Assembly: GCF_000820705.1 (NCBI RefSeq)
Contig: NZ_CCXI01000153.1
Coordinates: 1-37,959, forward strand
DNA from: Clostridium polynesiense
GTDB lineage: Bacteria; Bacillota; Clostridia; Clostridiales; Clostridiaceae
Reading direction: 5' to 3'
DNA length: 37,959 nucleotides
Both the position numbers and the translations under genes were made by a program. Shown here piece after piece: positions 17,596-24,931 of the stretch. Every line of letters begins with the position of its first letter. The stretch's first letter is position 1. The notes beneath the pieces are model-generated. The model saw only the letters and a program-made list of their open reading frames with translations, searched no databases and was not told where the DNA came from.

Positions 17596-17964
17596 ATGGA
17601 CTGTATATTCTGCACCTTAGAAAAGAACAGGATAATAGCTGAAAATGAATCTGCCTTAGCTTTTTATAACGGCTTTCCGGTAAATGAAGGCCATACCCTT
17701 ATAATCCCTAAAAGGCATGTTCAGAGCTTTTTTGATATTACTGAGGAGGAGCTTTTGGATAGTAACAGCCTTATTAAAGAAGTAAAGGCAATAATGGATA
17801 AAAAGTATTCACCGAAGGGCTACAATATAGGAATAAACATAGGAGAAACCGCCGGTCAAAGCATAATGCACGTCCGTGTGCACCTTATTCCCAGGTATGA
17901 GGGAGATGTGGAAAGACCTAAGGGCGGCATAATGAACTTTAAAAAGCCTTTAGTGGATTATTAG
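17596..17964 (+). CDS. HIT-family nucleotide-binding hydrolase
   Basis: HIT-superfamily protein, 122 residues, binding and hydrolysing nucleotide derivatives (nucleoside phosphoramidates, Ap4A-like compounds). The N-terminal CIFCTLEKNRI is the usual C-x2-C start, and a GHTLIIPKRH stretch follows. The histidine triad region is SIMHVRVHLIPRYEGD: H-V-R-V-H-L-I, with R in place of the middle histidine position of HxHxH. AGGAGG precedes the ATG. The tail GGIMNFKKPLVDY differs from the common end of stand-alone HIT proteins. The frame continues past the stop for 22 codons (VEKLYRAVDKLGEKMVRL), in the same frame as the helicase gene that follows; a former HIT-helicase fusion is possible. Confidence 0.88.
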   Translation: MDCIFCTLEKNRIIAENESALAFYNGFPVNEGHTLIIPKRHVQSFFDITEEELLDSNSLIKEVKAIMDKKYSPKGYNIGINIGETAGQSIMHVRVHLIPRYEGDVERPKGGIMNFKKPLVDY

Positions 17965-18090
17965 GTGGAAAAGTTATATAGAGCTGTGGATAAATTAGGA
18001 GAGAAGATGGTGAGGTTATTTGGCAGCATTTAATAAGAATGAAATAAATACCGTGATTCCTTATGAGCCTAAGGAAATAGATCAGCAGGA

Positions 18091-18937
18091 ATGCAACTGC
18101 ATAACCGGTGCAGGGATTATCTCTATACCAGAATGAAGAAATCCTTTGAAAATGCTTTAAAAATAGATATAATAGTATCCTTTTTAATGGAATCCGGTGT
18201 AAAGCTTTTGCGACAGGAGCTTGCTTTAATTAAGGAAAGAGACATTCCTGTAAGAATACTCACAGGAAGTTACTTAAATATAACTCAGCCCCAGCCACTT
18301 TATCTTTTAAAGGATGTACTGGGAGATAAGGCAGATATAAGGTTTTATCATGTGAAAAATAAATCCTTTCATCCAAAAGCTTATATTTTTCATTATAAGG
18401 ATGAGGGGGAAATATTCCTAGGTTCATCAAACATGTCCTATAGTGCCTTAACGGAAGGCATAGAATGGAATTACAGAATCACAAAAAGTAAAAATCCTGA
18501 AGATTTTCAGAGCTTCATGAATATCTTTGAGAATTTGTTTCTTAATAAGAGCCTCATAATAGGTGATAAGGAGCTTAGATCCTATGCTGATAACTGGATA
18601 AGACCGTCAGTTTATAAGGATATAGATAAAGTAAGAAAATCCTCGGAGAATGCCGAAGAAGGTATTCTATGTCTCTACGAGCCTAAAGGAGTTCAGATAG
18701 AAGTACTTCATTATCTTAAGGAAACCAGAGAGGAAGGCTTTGACAAAGGTCTTGTAGTAGCAGCTACTGGCATAGGGAAAACTTATCTTTCTGCCTTTGA
18801 TTCTAAAGATTTTAATAAGATTCTTTTTGTAGCTCACAGGGAGGAAATACTGAAGCAGGCAGAAAGAGCCTTTAAAAATGTAAATACTCATAAAAAAACA
18901 GGCTTTTTATAAGTATCATTAAAGACAATAAAGTGGT
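18091..18937 (+). pseudogene. HKD/DEAD helicase (DUF3427 type), N-terminal fragment
   Basis: N-terminal part of a large DNA helicase with an HKD (phospholipase D-like) nuclease domain. Residues about 20-165 have FHPKAYIFHYKD and the following LGSSNMSYSALTEGIEWN, the HxK...N pattern of the PLD domain. Residues about 200-270 begin the SF2 helicase with Walker A AATGIGKT and the FVAHREEILKQA motif Ia. The frame stops at 18910-18912, just after HKKTGFL. One base earlier or later in the T-run lets a plausible sequence continue (SIIKDNK) to about 18937, after which similarity to a helicase is no longer visible. Full-length relatives are about 900-1000 residues. A coding-like stretch in another frame upstream (IPYEPKEIDQ, 18056-18085) suggests a frameshift at the start too. 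The apparent end of the same gene is at 27579-27701. Confidence 0.85.
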
Positions 18938-19095
18938 ACCACCTTATATATGATTTCTTATTATTAAGATTGCAACGTATATGTAAACTCAAGTATATTA
19001 TAGTAATATTTATAATTTTTTATATGTATAAATATTATAAAATACCGTACTATTATAGTTATTAATAGATAATTATAGAGTTGGGGGGAAGATTA

Positions 19096-19728
19096 TTGGA
19101 AGATTATAAAATTATACATTTTCAATATTTATTACTTGAGTGGTATAAAAAGAATAAACGTAATTTTCCTTGGAGATATACTTACAATCCTTACTATGTA
19201 CTGGTTTCGGAGCTTATGCTACAGCAAACAAGTGCTAACCAGGTTATAGACGTGTATAATAATTTTGTTGCGGAATATTCAAGCATGGAGGCGTTAAGTA
19301 AAGTGGACTATGAACAAGTTGAAAAGTATTTTTATTCGTTAGGACTTGTATACAGAGCAAGAGTACTTGTTGAAATATCTAAAACAATGTGGGATTTATA
19401 TAAAGGTATACCCAATGATAAAAATAGTTTAATGAGTATTAAAGGTATAGGTGATTATATTTGTAATGCTATCTTATGCTTTGGATATAATAAAGCATAT
19501 GCTATTGTTGATACTAATGTAATAAGAGTTTTTGATAAAATTTTGGATTATAGATCTAGATCAGCAACACCACATAAAGATGTGAATATTTGGGAATTTG
19601 CGCAGAGCATACTACCTAAGTCCGATTATGTTGATTATAATTATGCTCTTCTAGATTTCGGAGCTGCGCTAAAAAGTAATAATCAATTAGAAAAAGAGTT
19701 TGTTTATATGTTAAATGATCAAATTTAG
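19096..19728 (+). CDS. HhH-GPD DNA glycosylase, MIG-like (probable G:T mismatch thymine glycosylase)
   Basis: Base-excision glycosylase of the Endo III/MutY/MIG superfamily, 210 residues. It shows FPWRYTYNPYYVLVSELMLQQT, helix-hairpin-helix IKGIGDYICNAIL and the catalytic aspartate in AIVDTNVIRV (Asp139). The specificity position after the hairpin glycine is Tyr121 (GIG-D-Y), as in the thymine glycosylase MIG of Methanothermobacter; MutY has Ser and Endo III has Lys there. The C-terminal Fe-S cluster cysteines are absent, because the protein ends soon after LLDFGAALKS. MIG is encoded beside a C5-methyltransferase and repairs T left when 5-methylcytosine deaminates. The same neighbourhood here, the methyltransferase 630 bases on, supports that role. 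TTG 19096 is chosen because a GGGGGGAAG site lies just upstream. Confidence 0.78.
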   Translation: MEDYKIIHFQYLLLEWYKKNKRNFPWRYTYNPYYVLVSELMLQQTSANQVIDVYNNFVAEYSSMEALSKVDYEQVEKYFYSLGLVYRARVLVEISKTMWDLYKGIPNDKNSLMSIKGIGDYICNAILCFGYNKAYAIVDTNVIRVFDKILDYRSRSATPHKDVNIWEFAQSILPKSDYVDYNYALLDFGAALKSNNQLEKEFVYMLNDQI

Positions 19729-20265
19729 AATTTATGTTTAATTATTTTAATATATTGTTAGTATAAAATATTATTATAAACATAATCACTAATCTGTATA
19801 TGTTATATTTATTCCTTGTACTCTTAATAATCTTTAGATATATTTTCATTATATATTGTAGTTTATCTTCTTATGCAATTAATTATATGGATCTATATTA
19901 CTTATAAGAATATATTTCTAAGTATTTTAATTAGATTTCTAAAAGGAATGATAGGATATATAATAAGTCGTAATATAAAATTCATCTTAAATTGAATTTT
20001 ATAGATTATTCGGCAATATATGTATATTAATTCTATAAATTTGTTGATGTATATTTCATTTTTTGTATTTTTAATTCCTTAGAGAATATAGTTAAGGTAT
20101 ATAAACGATTATTATTGTATTTTTTTATAGCATATTTAATTAACAAATCATTTCAATGATACATAATTAGAAGTATTTAACATGAAAGCCAGATGCTGTA
20201 CTACTTAAATGGGTATATTTATGCGTCTTTAAATAATAATTACAGTATCATGCATTATGTATTTC
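19729..20265. other. AT-rich spacer inside the island
   Basis: No gene or clear promoter was found. The only structure noted is an AT-rich hairpin, TATAAAATTCA (19974-19984) with TGAATTTTATA (19993-20003), which has no T-run and is of doubtful meaning. Confidence 0.5.
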
Positions 20266-20318
20266 TGTCAGTAAATAAATATGTATTTATTGACAGTAAA
20301 TAATCTTTCATTTAAAAT
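20266..20318 (+). promoter_or_regulatory. Promoter with overlapping palindromic operator for the methyltransferase
   Basis: TTGACA (20290-20295), a 17-base spacer and TAAAAT (20313-20318) form a near-ideal promoter. The -35 is the last arm of a palindrome: TGTCAGTAAATA (20266-20277), loop AATATG, TATTTATTGACA (20284-20295), with one mismatched position. A repressor bound there would block the -35. The small ribbon-helix-helix-like protein encoded after the methyltransferase is the natural candidate regulator (inference). Confidence 0.7.
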
Positions 20319-20362
20319 AAATGTACTAATTTATATGACATACTTAACAAAGGAGGACTAAT

Positions 20363-21706
20363 ATGTACACTTCAATAGATTTGTTTTCAGGTCCAGGAGG
20401 ATTGTGTACTGGATTCAAGTGGGCTGGAATAAAACCTCTTATTGCAGTTGAATGGAGTGGTTGGACAGTGCAGACATATGCTTCAAGTCACGATGCAGAT
20501 ATTTTTGAGTTAGAAAAATACTTGGATGGTACATTAGAAAATGCTGATGAGTTTTTTAAACCTAATGATAAAACCTTAATAATACATGGTGACATTAATA
20601 AGGTAAAAATCGAATTAATAATAAAAATTCTTAATTCTAGATTTAATGTTAATACTGTTGACGTAGTTAGCGGAGGAGCCCCTTGTGAATCATTTAGCTT
20701 AGCAGGTGATAGAAAAGAAGATGATGATAGAAATAATCTTTTTTTAAATATTTTAAGAATTGCTAGAGGGGTAGATGCTCCTATGATTGTTTTTGAGAAC
20801 GTAAAAGGATTATTTTCTAAAAAGTTAGATGGTATTCCTGGTAAAATGTTTGAAGAAATATGTAAGGAATTTGAAAGTAGTAAAAAAAATTCTCCTAAAT
20901 ATAAGCTTGCTAGTAAGGACAAGGATACAGTATTATTGAAAGCGGCTGATTTCGGTGTACCTCAGAATCGTGAAAGATTGTTTTTGGTAGCAATAAATAA
21001 GAAATACAGAAATGCAAAGTTTTCATATCCTAGACCAACACACGGTAGAGAAACCGATAAGGAATATGTAACAGTAGCAGATGCGTTATTAGATTTACCT
21101 CAGATAGATTCAGGTCAAGAAAGTGAAATTTATGATTTCGATATTAATAGCATAACTGATAGGAAAAGGTTAGAATTTTTACAGTTAATGAGAGGAGTAT
21201 CAAAAACACCTCCTATACATTTAAATTATAATAGGTATTCTATAAGTAGCCACAAAAGTGTAAATCATAGAGAAAACATGCGAATGAGAATGGCTTTAAT
21301 TTTACCAGGAGAAAATATGGAAATAGCATGTACTAGATTAACGGCTGATAATCAAGAGGAACTTGTTGATATGTATTTTCCCAAAAAGAAATACGCTGCA
21401 AGGAATAGACGTTTAAAAGAAGATGAGCCTAGTTTTACTGTCACATCTCATTGTTTGGATGAAATGATACATCCTACACTTAACAGGGCATTAACTCCTA
21501 GAGAAGCTGCAAGACTCCAAAGTTTTCCTGATTGGTATGTTTTTGAAGGTCCATATGTTAAGTTTCATTCCGATCCAGAACAAGATAGATATGAACAAAT
21601 TGGGGATGCTATACCACCACTACTTGCCTATAATTTAGCCAAAGAAATTGTTAAGACTCTTAACTCCATTTTCAATAATGTAAACATTAGGGAGGGAAAT
21701 GTATAG
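20363..21706 (+). CDS. DNA (cytosine-5) methyltransferase
   Basis: Complete C5-cytosine methyltransferase of 447 residues. Motif I is DLFSGPGGLCTGF (6-18), motif IV GGAPCESFS with catalytic Cys108, motif VI ENV (145-147), motif VIII QNRERLFL (201-208), motif IX-like LTPREAARLQSFPDWY and motif X GDAIPPLLAYNLAKEI. The target-recognition region lies between VIII and IX (about residues 225-385). AAAGGAGG precedes the ATG. The stop overlaps the GTG start of the next small gene, so they are coupled. With the endonuclease downstream it makes a type II restriction-modification set; the recognition site cannot be read from the sequence. Confidence 0.95.
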   Translation: MYTSIDLFSGPGGLCTGFKWAGIKPLIAVEWSGWTVQTYASSHDADIFELEKYLDGTLENADEFFKPNDKTLIIHGDINKVKIELIIKILNSRFNVNTVDVVSGGAPCESFSLAGDRKEDDDRNNLFLNILRIARGVDAPMIVFENVKGLFSKKLDGIPGKMFEEICKEFESSKKNSPKYKLASKDKDTVLLKAADFGVPQNRERLFLVAINKKYRNAKFSYPRPTHGRETDKEYVTVADALLDLPQIDSGQESEIYDFDINSITDRKRLEFLQLMRGVSKTPPIHLNYNRYSISSHKSVNHRENMRMRMALILPGENMEIACTRLTADNQEELVDMYFPKKKYAARNRRLKEDEPSFTVTSHCLDEMIHPTLNRALTPREAARLQSFPDWYVFEGPYVKFHSDPEQDRYEQIGDAIPPLLAYNLAKEIVKTLNSIFNNVNIREGNV

Positions 21707-21906
21707 TGAAAAAAAAAGTAACACTAACATTTACAGATGAATTAGTCGATACAATTTCGTATCTAAGTACTGTAATGCAAAAAAATCAAAATGATATAAT
21801 GGAAACTGCATTTTGGAACTGGTGGCAAGAACAAGATGAAATTTTAAAGAATTCAATACAAGAAATGATTATTATAACACAAAAGGTAAGGGAAAGTAAT
21901 AAGTAA
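21706..21906 (+). CDS. Small ribbon-helix-helix-like protein
   Basis: 66-residue protein starting at GTG within ATAGTG, overlapping the methyltransferase stop by one base. It has a short basic beta-strand (KKKVTLTFTDE) followed by two helices (LVDTISYLSTVMQKNQNDIMETAFWNWW), the pattern of ribbon-helix-helix (CopG/Arc-like) DNA-binding proteins. It lies between the methyltransferase and the endonuclease, where type II systems often keep a controller. It may bind the palindrome over the methyltransferase -35. The fold is inferred from pattern only. Confidence 0.55.
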   Translation: MKKKVTLTFTDELVDTISYLSTVMQKNQNDIMETAFWNWWQEQDEILKNSIQEMIIITQKVRESNK

Positions 21907-21934
21907 GAGGACTCTTTTCAAGATTCCTCTTTTT
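21906..21934 (+). terminator. Possible terminator/attenuator between methyltransferase and endonuclease
   Basis: AGAGGA (21906-21911) pairs with TCCTCT (21925-21930), followed by TTTT. The stem is short, so partial read-through is likely, which would keep endonuclease expression lower than that of the methyltransferase. Confidence 0.5.
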
Positions 21935-21970
21935 GACATAGTGGAATTTAATAGTAAAGGGGAAATTCTT

Positions 21971-23149
21971 ATGGTAGAGAATTCATATAAATCAAATCAC
22001 GGTAATAAGGCAATTGAACAATTGGTAACTATGTTTAATTATTATAAGAAAAAAGGTTATATAAAAGAATATAAATATCCATTTACAACTGGATATAAAA
22101 ATAAGAATAATAAGCAATTTTATTTCCAATTCATGATTGTTTTAAGTAATGATGAAAAATGGATTGTTCATTCTACTACATCAATCAGAAGTGATAGAAT
22201 TAATATTCAACAATGGAATTCTGGGCACATTAAGATGATAATGAATGATATATCTTTAGCGATAATAGTTTTTCCTGACGATATTTCAGACAAAGAGAGA
22301 GATATTGCAGAAAGATATTACCAAAAAATTTCACAAGGAAAAATATTCTCATCTATTGATCATATAGTTTCGCTTAATGGTTTATCACTTATGATTGAGA
22401 AAAAACATCTAGAAGGTATGAGTGTAGGCCAACAAAATTGTTTTAAAGGAAATAATTTTGAAAAGCAATTAGTCGAAATATTAAATAATGAGAGTAACTT
22501 AACAAAATTTAAAACAGCTAGCAAAGTAGAAACAGGATTTAACTACCCATACTTTTTATATATAATGAATTTTTTGAGTATTAATAGTACAAGCAGTATT
22601 AAATCTATTGAAGCTACTAACGATATTCCCTTACTACCTAGCAGAGGAAAAGCCAAAACTGATATATTGTTAACTATAGAATTAGAGAATAATATTAAAA
22701 AAACTTATACTTTTAGTTGTAAACGAACAAGTAAGGATTGGGTAAGTGTTCATGAATATCCAGTTATCAAGTTTATAGAGGTGTAGGGAATAACTGATAG
22801 TGAACTAATAGAAGCATTATATAAATTCCAAGAGGTTGGTGGGAAAAAAGCTTTAATAAGTACTGATAAAAAGTTAGTAGAGGTTTTAACAAGAGAACTC
22901 CCTAAGTATAATAGAAAATTATCGCACTGGGTGTTAGGTGGACAAGGTGGAGATGGAGATCCAAAAATTCAATGGGCAGAGTACTTAATTACTTATAGAA
23001 ATGAAACTTGTGAATTACAACTACATTTGTTAGATGAATATGTTAAGAAAATTCTTGAAGTTGTTGGTCATTTTGGAACTCCTTTTAAGTGGACATATCC
23101 AAGTGGTGGAAAAGGCAAAAGAATACAACTAAAAGGCAAAATATTGTAG
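21971..23149 (+). pseudogene. MspI-like type II restriction endonuclease with an internal amber codon
   Basis: The start ATG 21971 follows AAAGGGGAAA. Codons 1-271 are open, then TAG at 22784-22786, then 120 more open codons in the same frame to 23149. The central part has GKAKTDILLTIE and TFSCKRTSKDWVSVHEY. The spacing Asp231 to Lys251 is 20, the same as the active-site Asp99-Lys119 of MspI, with Ser249 where MspI has Asn117. The post-stop part GITDSELIEALYKFQ and HFGTPFKWTYPSGGKGKR resembles the MspI sequence (GISDGELKELIRKHQ; FGTGLNWTYASGSKAKK) as I remember it. The first ~150 residues are not recognised. One base change accounts for the stop. If real, the endonuclease is lost and the methyltransferase is left as a solitary enzyme. 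Confidence 0.72.
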
Positions 23150-23571
23150 TTTATACGGTAACATTAATTATATAATATTCTAATATATAATATGTATCAA
23201 ACTAAATATTATATTTAGAAATAAACGAACTTCAAATTTATTATTAGATTGATTTAAAATTAGTTATTAGAAAAGGGATTTTTTTGAAAATTTTATTAAT
23301 TGTGATGTTAATGTTATACAAAACAATGAAGTTTTAACCTTAATGAAAAAAGTAATCATGGAATATATGAGACAATCATTTTTATTGATATTTTAACTTT
23401 ATAATTATAAAAGTTTTGCTTTAAAATATGTATAATTTTTATCTAAACAAATGAGAATTAAACAGACCTACAAAATTTATACATCATTTTGTTCAAATAT
23501 ATTAGGTTTAATATTATTAGTAATGTTATTTAAAATAATAAATATATATATAGTTTAAAAGTCTTATATAG

Positions 23572-23617
23572 TATAAATGAACATCCTATTGGATATTCAT
23601 TTATACTTATTTTTTTG
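23572..23617 (+). terminator. Intrinsic terminator in the gap
   Basis: TATAAATGAACATCC (23572-23586) pairs with GGATATTCATTTATA (23591-23605), with one mismatch and a 4-base loop; a seven-T run follows shortly after. It lies 420 bases after the endonuclease stop, so it may belong to a lost gene. Confidence 0.7.
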
Positions 23618-23912
23618 CTTATTTGTATCAAATTATAAGAGCACTGCTCAAGAAGTATAATTTCTAGAGTTCTACCAAATACAAAACATATGACTTAATG
23701 TTAAAAGTTATCACTTAAAAATAATATATTGTAATGCTAGTTCTTAATAATTAATAGCAAGTATCCTAAAAAAACTCTAGGTACAAAATCGTGCTAGGAT
23801 TTTAAAATGCAATTATAAAATGTTAATTATGTCTGATAAATACAAATTACTCACTAATAGTATGTAATTATAGATAAAGTGACCTAAATATATATATAAT
23901 TTACAAAATTTG

Positions 23913-23942
23913 TTGAATAAGGTTATTATTTCATGATATAAT
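23913..23942 (+). promoter_or_regulatory. Promoter for the Dam/DGQHR pair
   Basis: TTGAAT (23913-23918), an 18-base spacer and TATAAT (23937-23942), about 145 bases before the dam start. Confidence 0.6.
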
Positions 23943-24088
23943 TACATATAAAATATGGTTTATTAAAGAAGATATTTAAACGCTATCAGAATTAGTCGTT
24001 TTATAATATGTATAAAGTTCAATACAACTAATATGAAATCTTACTGTAGCAGTATAAGTTTTTATCAAGTACACGCGAGGTGAAACCC

Positions 24089-24931
24089 ATGACATATGTT
24101 GAGCCGTTTTTAAGATGGGCTGGAGGAAAAACATGGCTAATTAAAGAAATTGATAAAATGATTGGAAAGCTAAATTATAATCGTTATTTTGAACCCTTTT
24201 TGGGAGGAGCATCAGTATTTTTCGCTCTTCAACATAATAAAAAAGCATATCTCTCAGATATAAATGAAGAACTTATTGATTCATATATTACTATCAGAGA
24301 TTTTCCTAATGAGGTTATTGAATTATTTTCAAAATATAAAAATACAGAAACAGACTATTATAATATTCGTGAGCTAAAACCCCAAACTAATGTAGAAAAA
24401 GCTGCGCGATTTATTTTTTTGAATCAAACATCATATAATGGTTTATATAGGGTAAACAGGAAAGGTGAATATAATGTTCCTTATGGATTTAGGAAAAGAT
24501 GGGAATATGATATTACTAGGATTTTAAATGCTAGTCAAAAACTAAAAAAGGCTAATCTAAGTAGTGGTGATTTTGAATTAAATAAATATAAAATTCAAGA
24601 AAAAGATTTGGTTTTTTTGGATCCCCCATATACGGTTTCTCATAATAATAATGGTTTCATTGAATATAATAAAGTATTATTTTCTTTAGAAGATCAACAC
24701 AGGCTTAGTAGATATATAAATTATGTAAAGAAAAAAGGTGCGTATTATATTCTTACTAATGCAGCACATGTTACTATAAAAGAAATCTTTGAAAAAGATG
24801 ATCGACGTATTTTAGTAGATAGATATAGCTTGATTGGCGGTAAAAATTCAAAAAGAGAAAAAGTTTCTGAATATATATTTACTAATATTCCAGAGGAGGT
24901 AGGGGAATATGACAAGAACATCATGGAATAA
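24089..24931 (+). CDS. Dam-type DNA adenine (N6) methyltransferase
   Basis: Alpha-class D12 adenine methyltransferase, 280 residues, using S-adenosylmethionine to methylate adenine in a short DNA site. Motif X is FLRWAGGK (7-14), motif I is YFEPFLGGASVFFAL (33-47) and the catalytic DPPY is at 178-181, in the order of Dam and DpnIIA-like enzymes. ATG 24089 is chosen because GCGAGGTG lies 6-7 bases before it; an earlier in-frame GTG at 24080 is inside that site. Its end overlaps the next gene by 23 bases. GATC is a possible target because of the Dam resemblance, but that is inference. Confidence 0.92.
   Translation: MTYVEPFLRWAGGKTWLIKEIDKMIGKLNYNRYFEPFLGGASVFFALQHNKKAYLSDINEELIDSYITIRDFPNEVIELFSKYKNTETDYYNIRELKPQTNVEKAARFIFLNQTSYNGLYRVNRKGEYNVPYGFRKRWEYDITRILNASQKLKKANLSSGDFELNKYKIQEKDLVFLDPPYTVSHNNNGFIEYNKVLFSLEDQHRLSRYINYVKKKGAYYILTNAAHVTIKEIFEKDDRRILVDRYSLIGGKNSKREKVSEYIFTNIPEEVGEYDKNIME

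Larger units (their letters stand above)
23150..24088. other. Long AT-rich gap between the two island modules
   Basis: About 940 bases without a recognisable gene. It contains a terminator-like hairpin near 23572-23605 and a promoter near 23913-23942. One 41-codon open stretch without a good start (23271-23396) was judged not a gene. The gap separates the restriction-modification module from the Dam/DGQHR module, suggesting they were assembled independently. Confidence 0.5.

Noticed and set aside
19096-19728. MutY adenine glycosylase
   Set aside because: Position 121 is Tyr instead of the MutY Ser, the C-terminal Fe-S and NUDIX-like parts are missing, and the neighbour is a C5-methyltransferase; MIG-like fits better, though MutY-type activity cannot be excluded.
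19974-20003. Terminator after the glycosylase
   Set aside because: The hairpin is all A/T-rich, 240 bases from the stop and lacks a T-run.
23271-23396. Small gene of about 41 codons in the island gap
   Set aside because: No start with a ribosome site, no recognisable motif, and within random expectation for this AT content.
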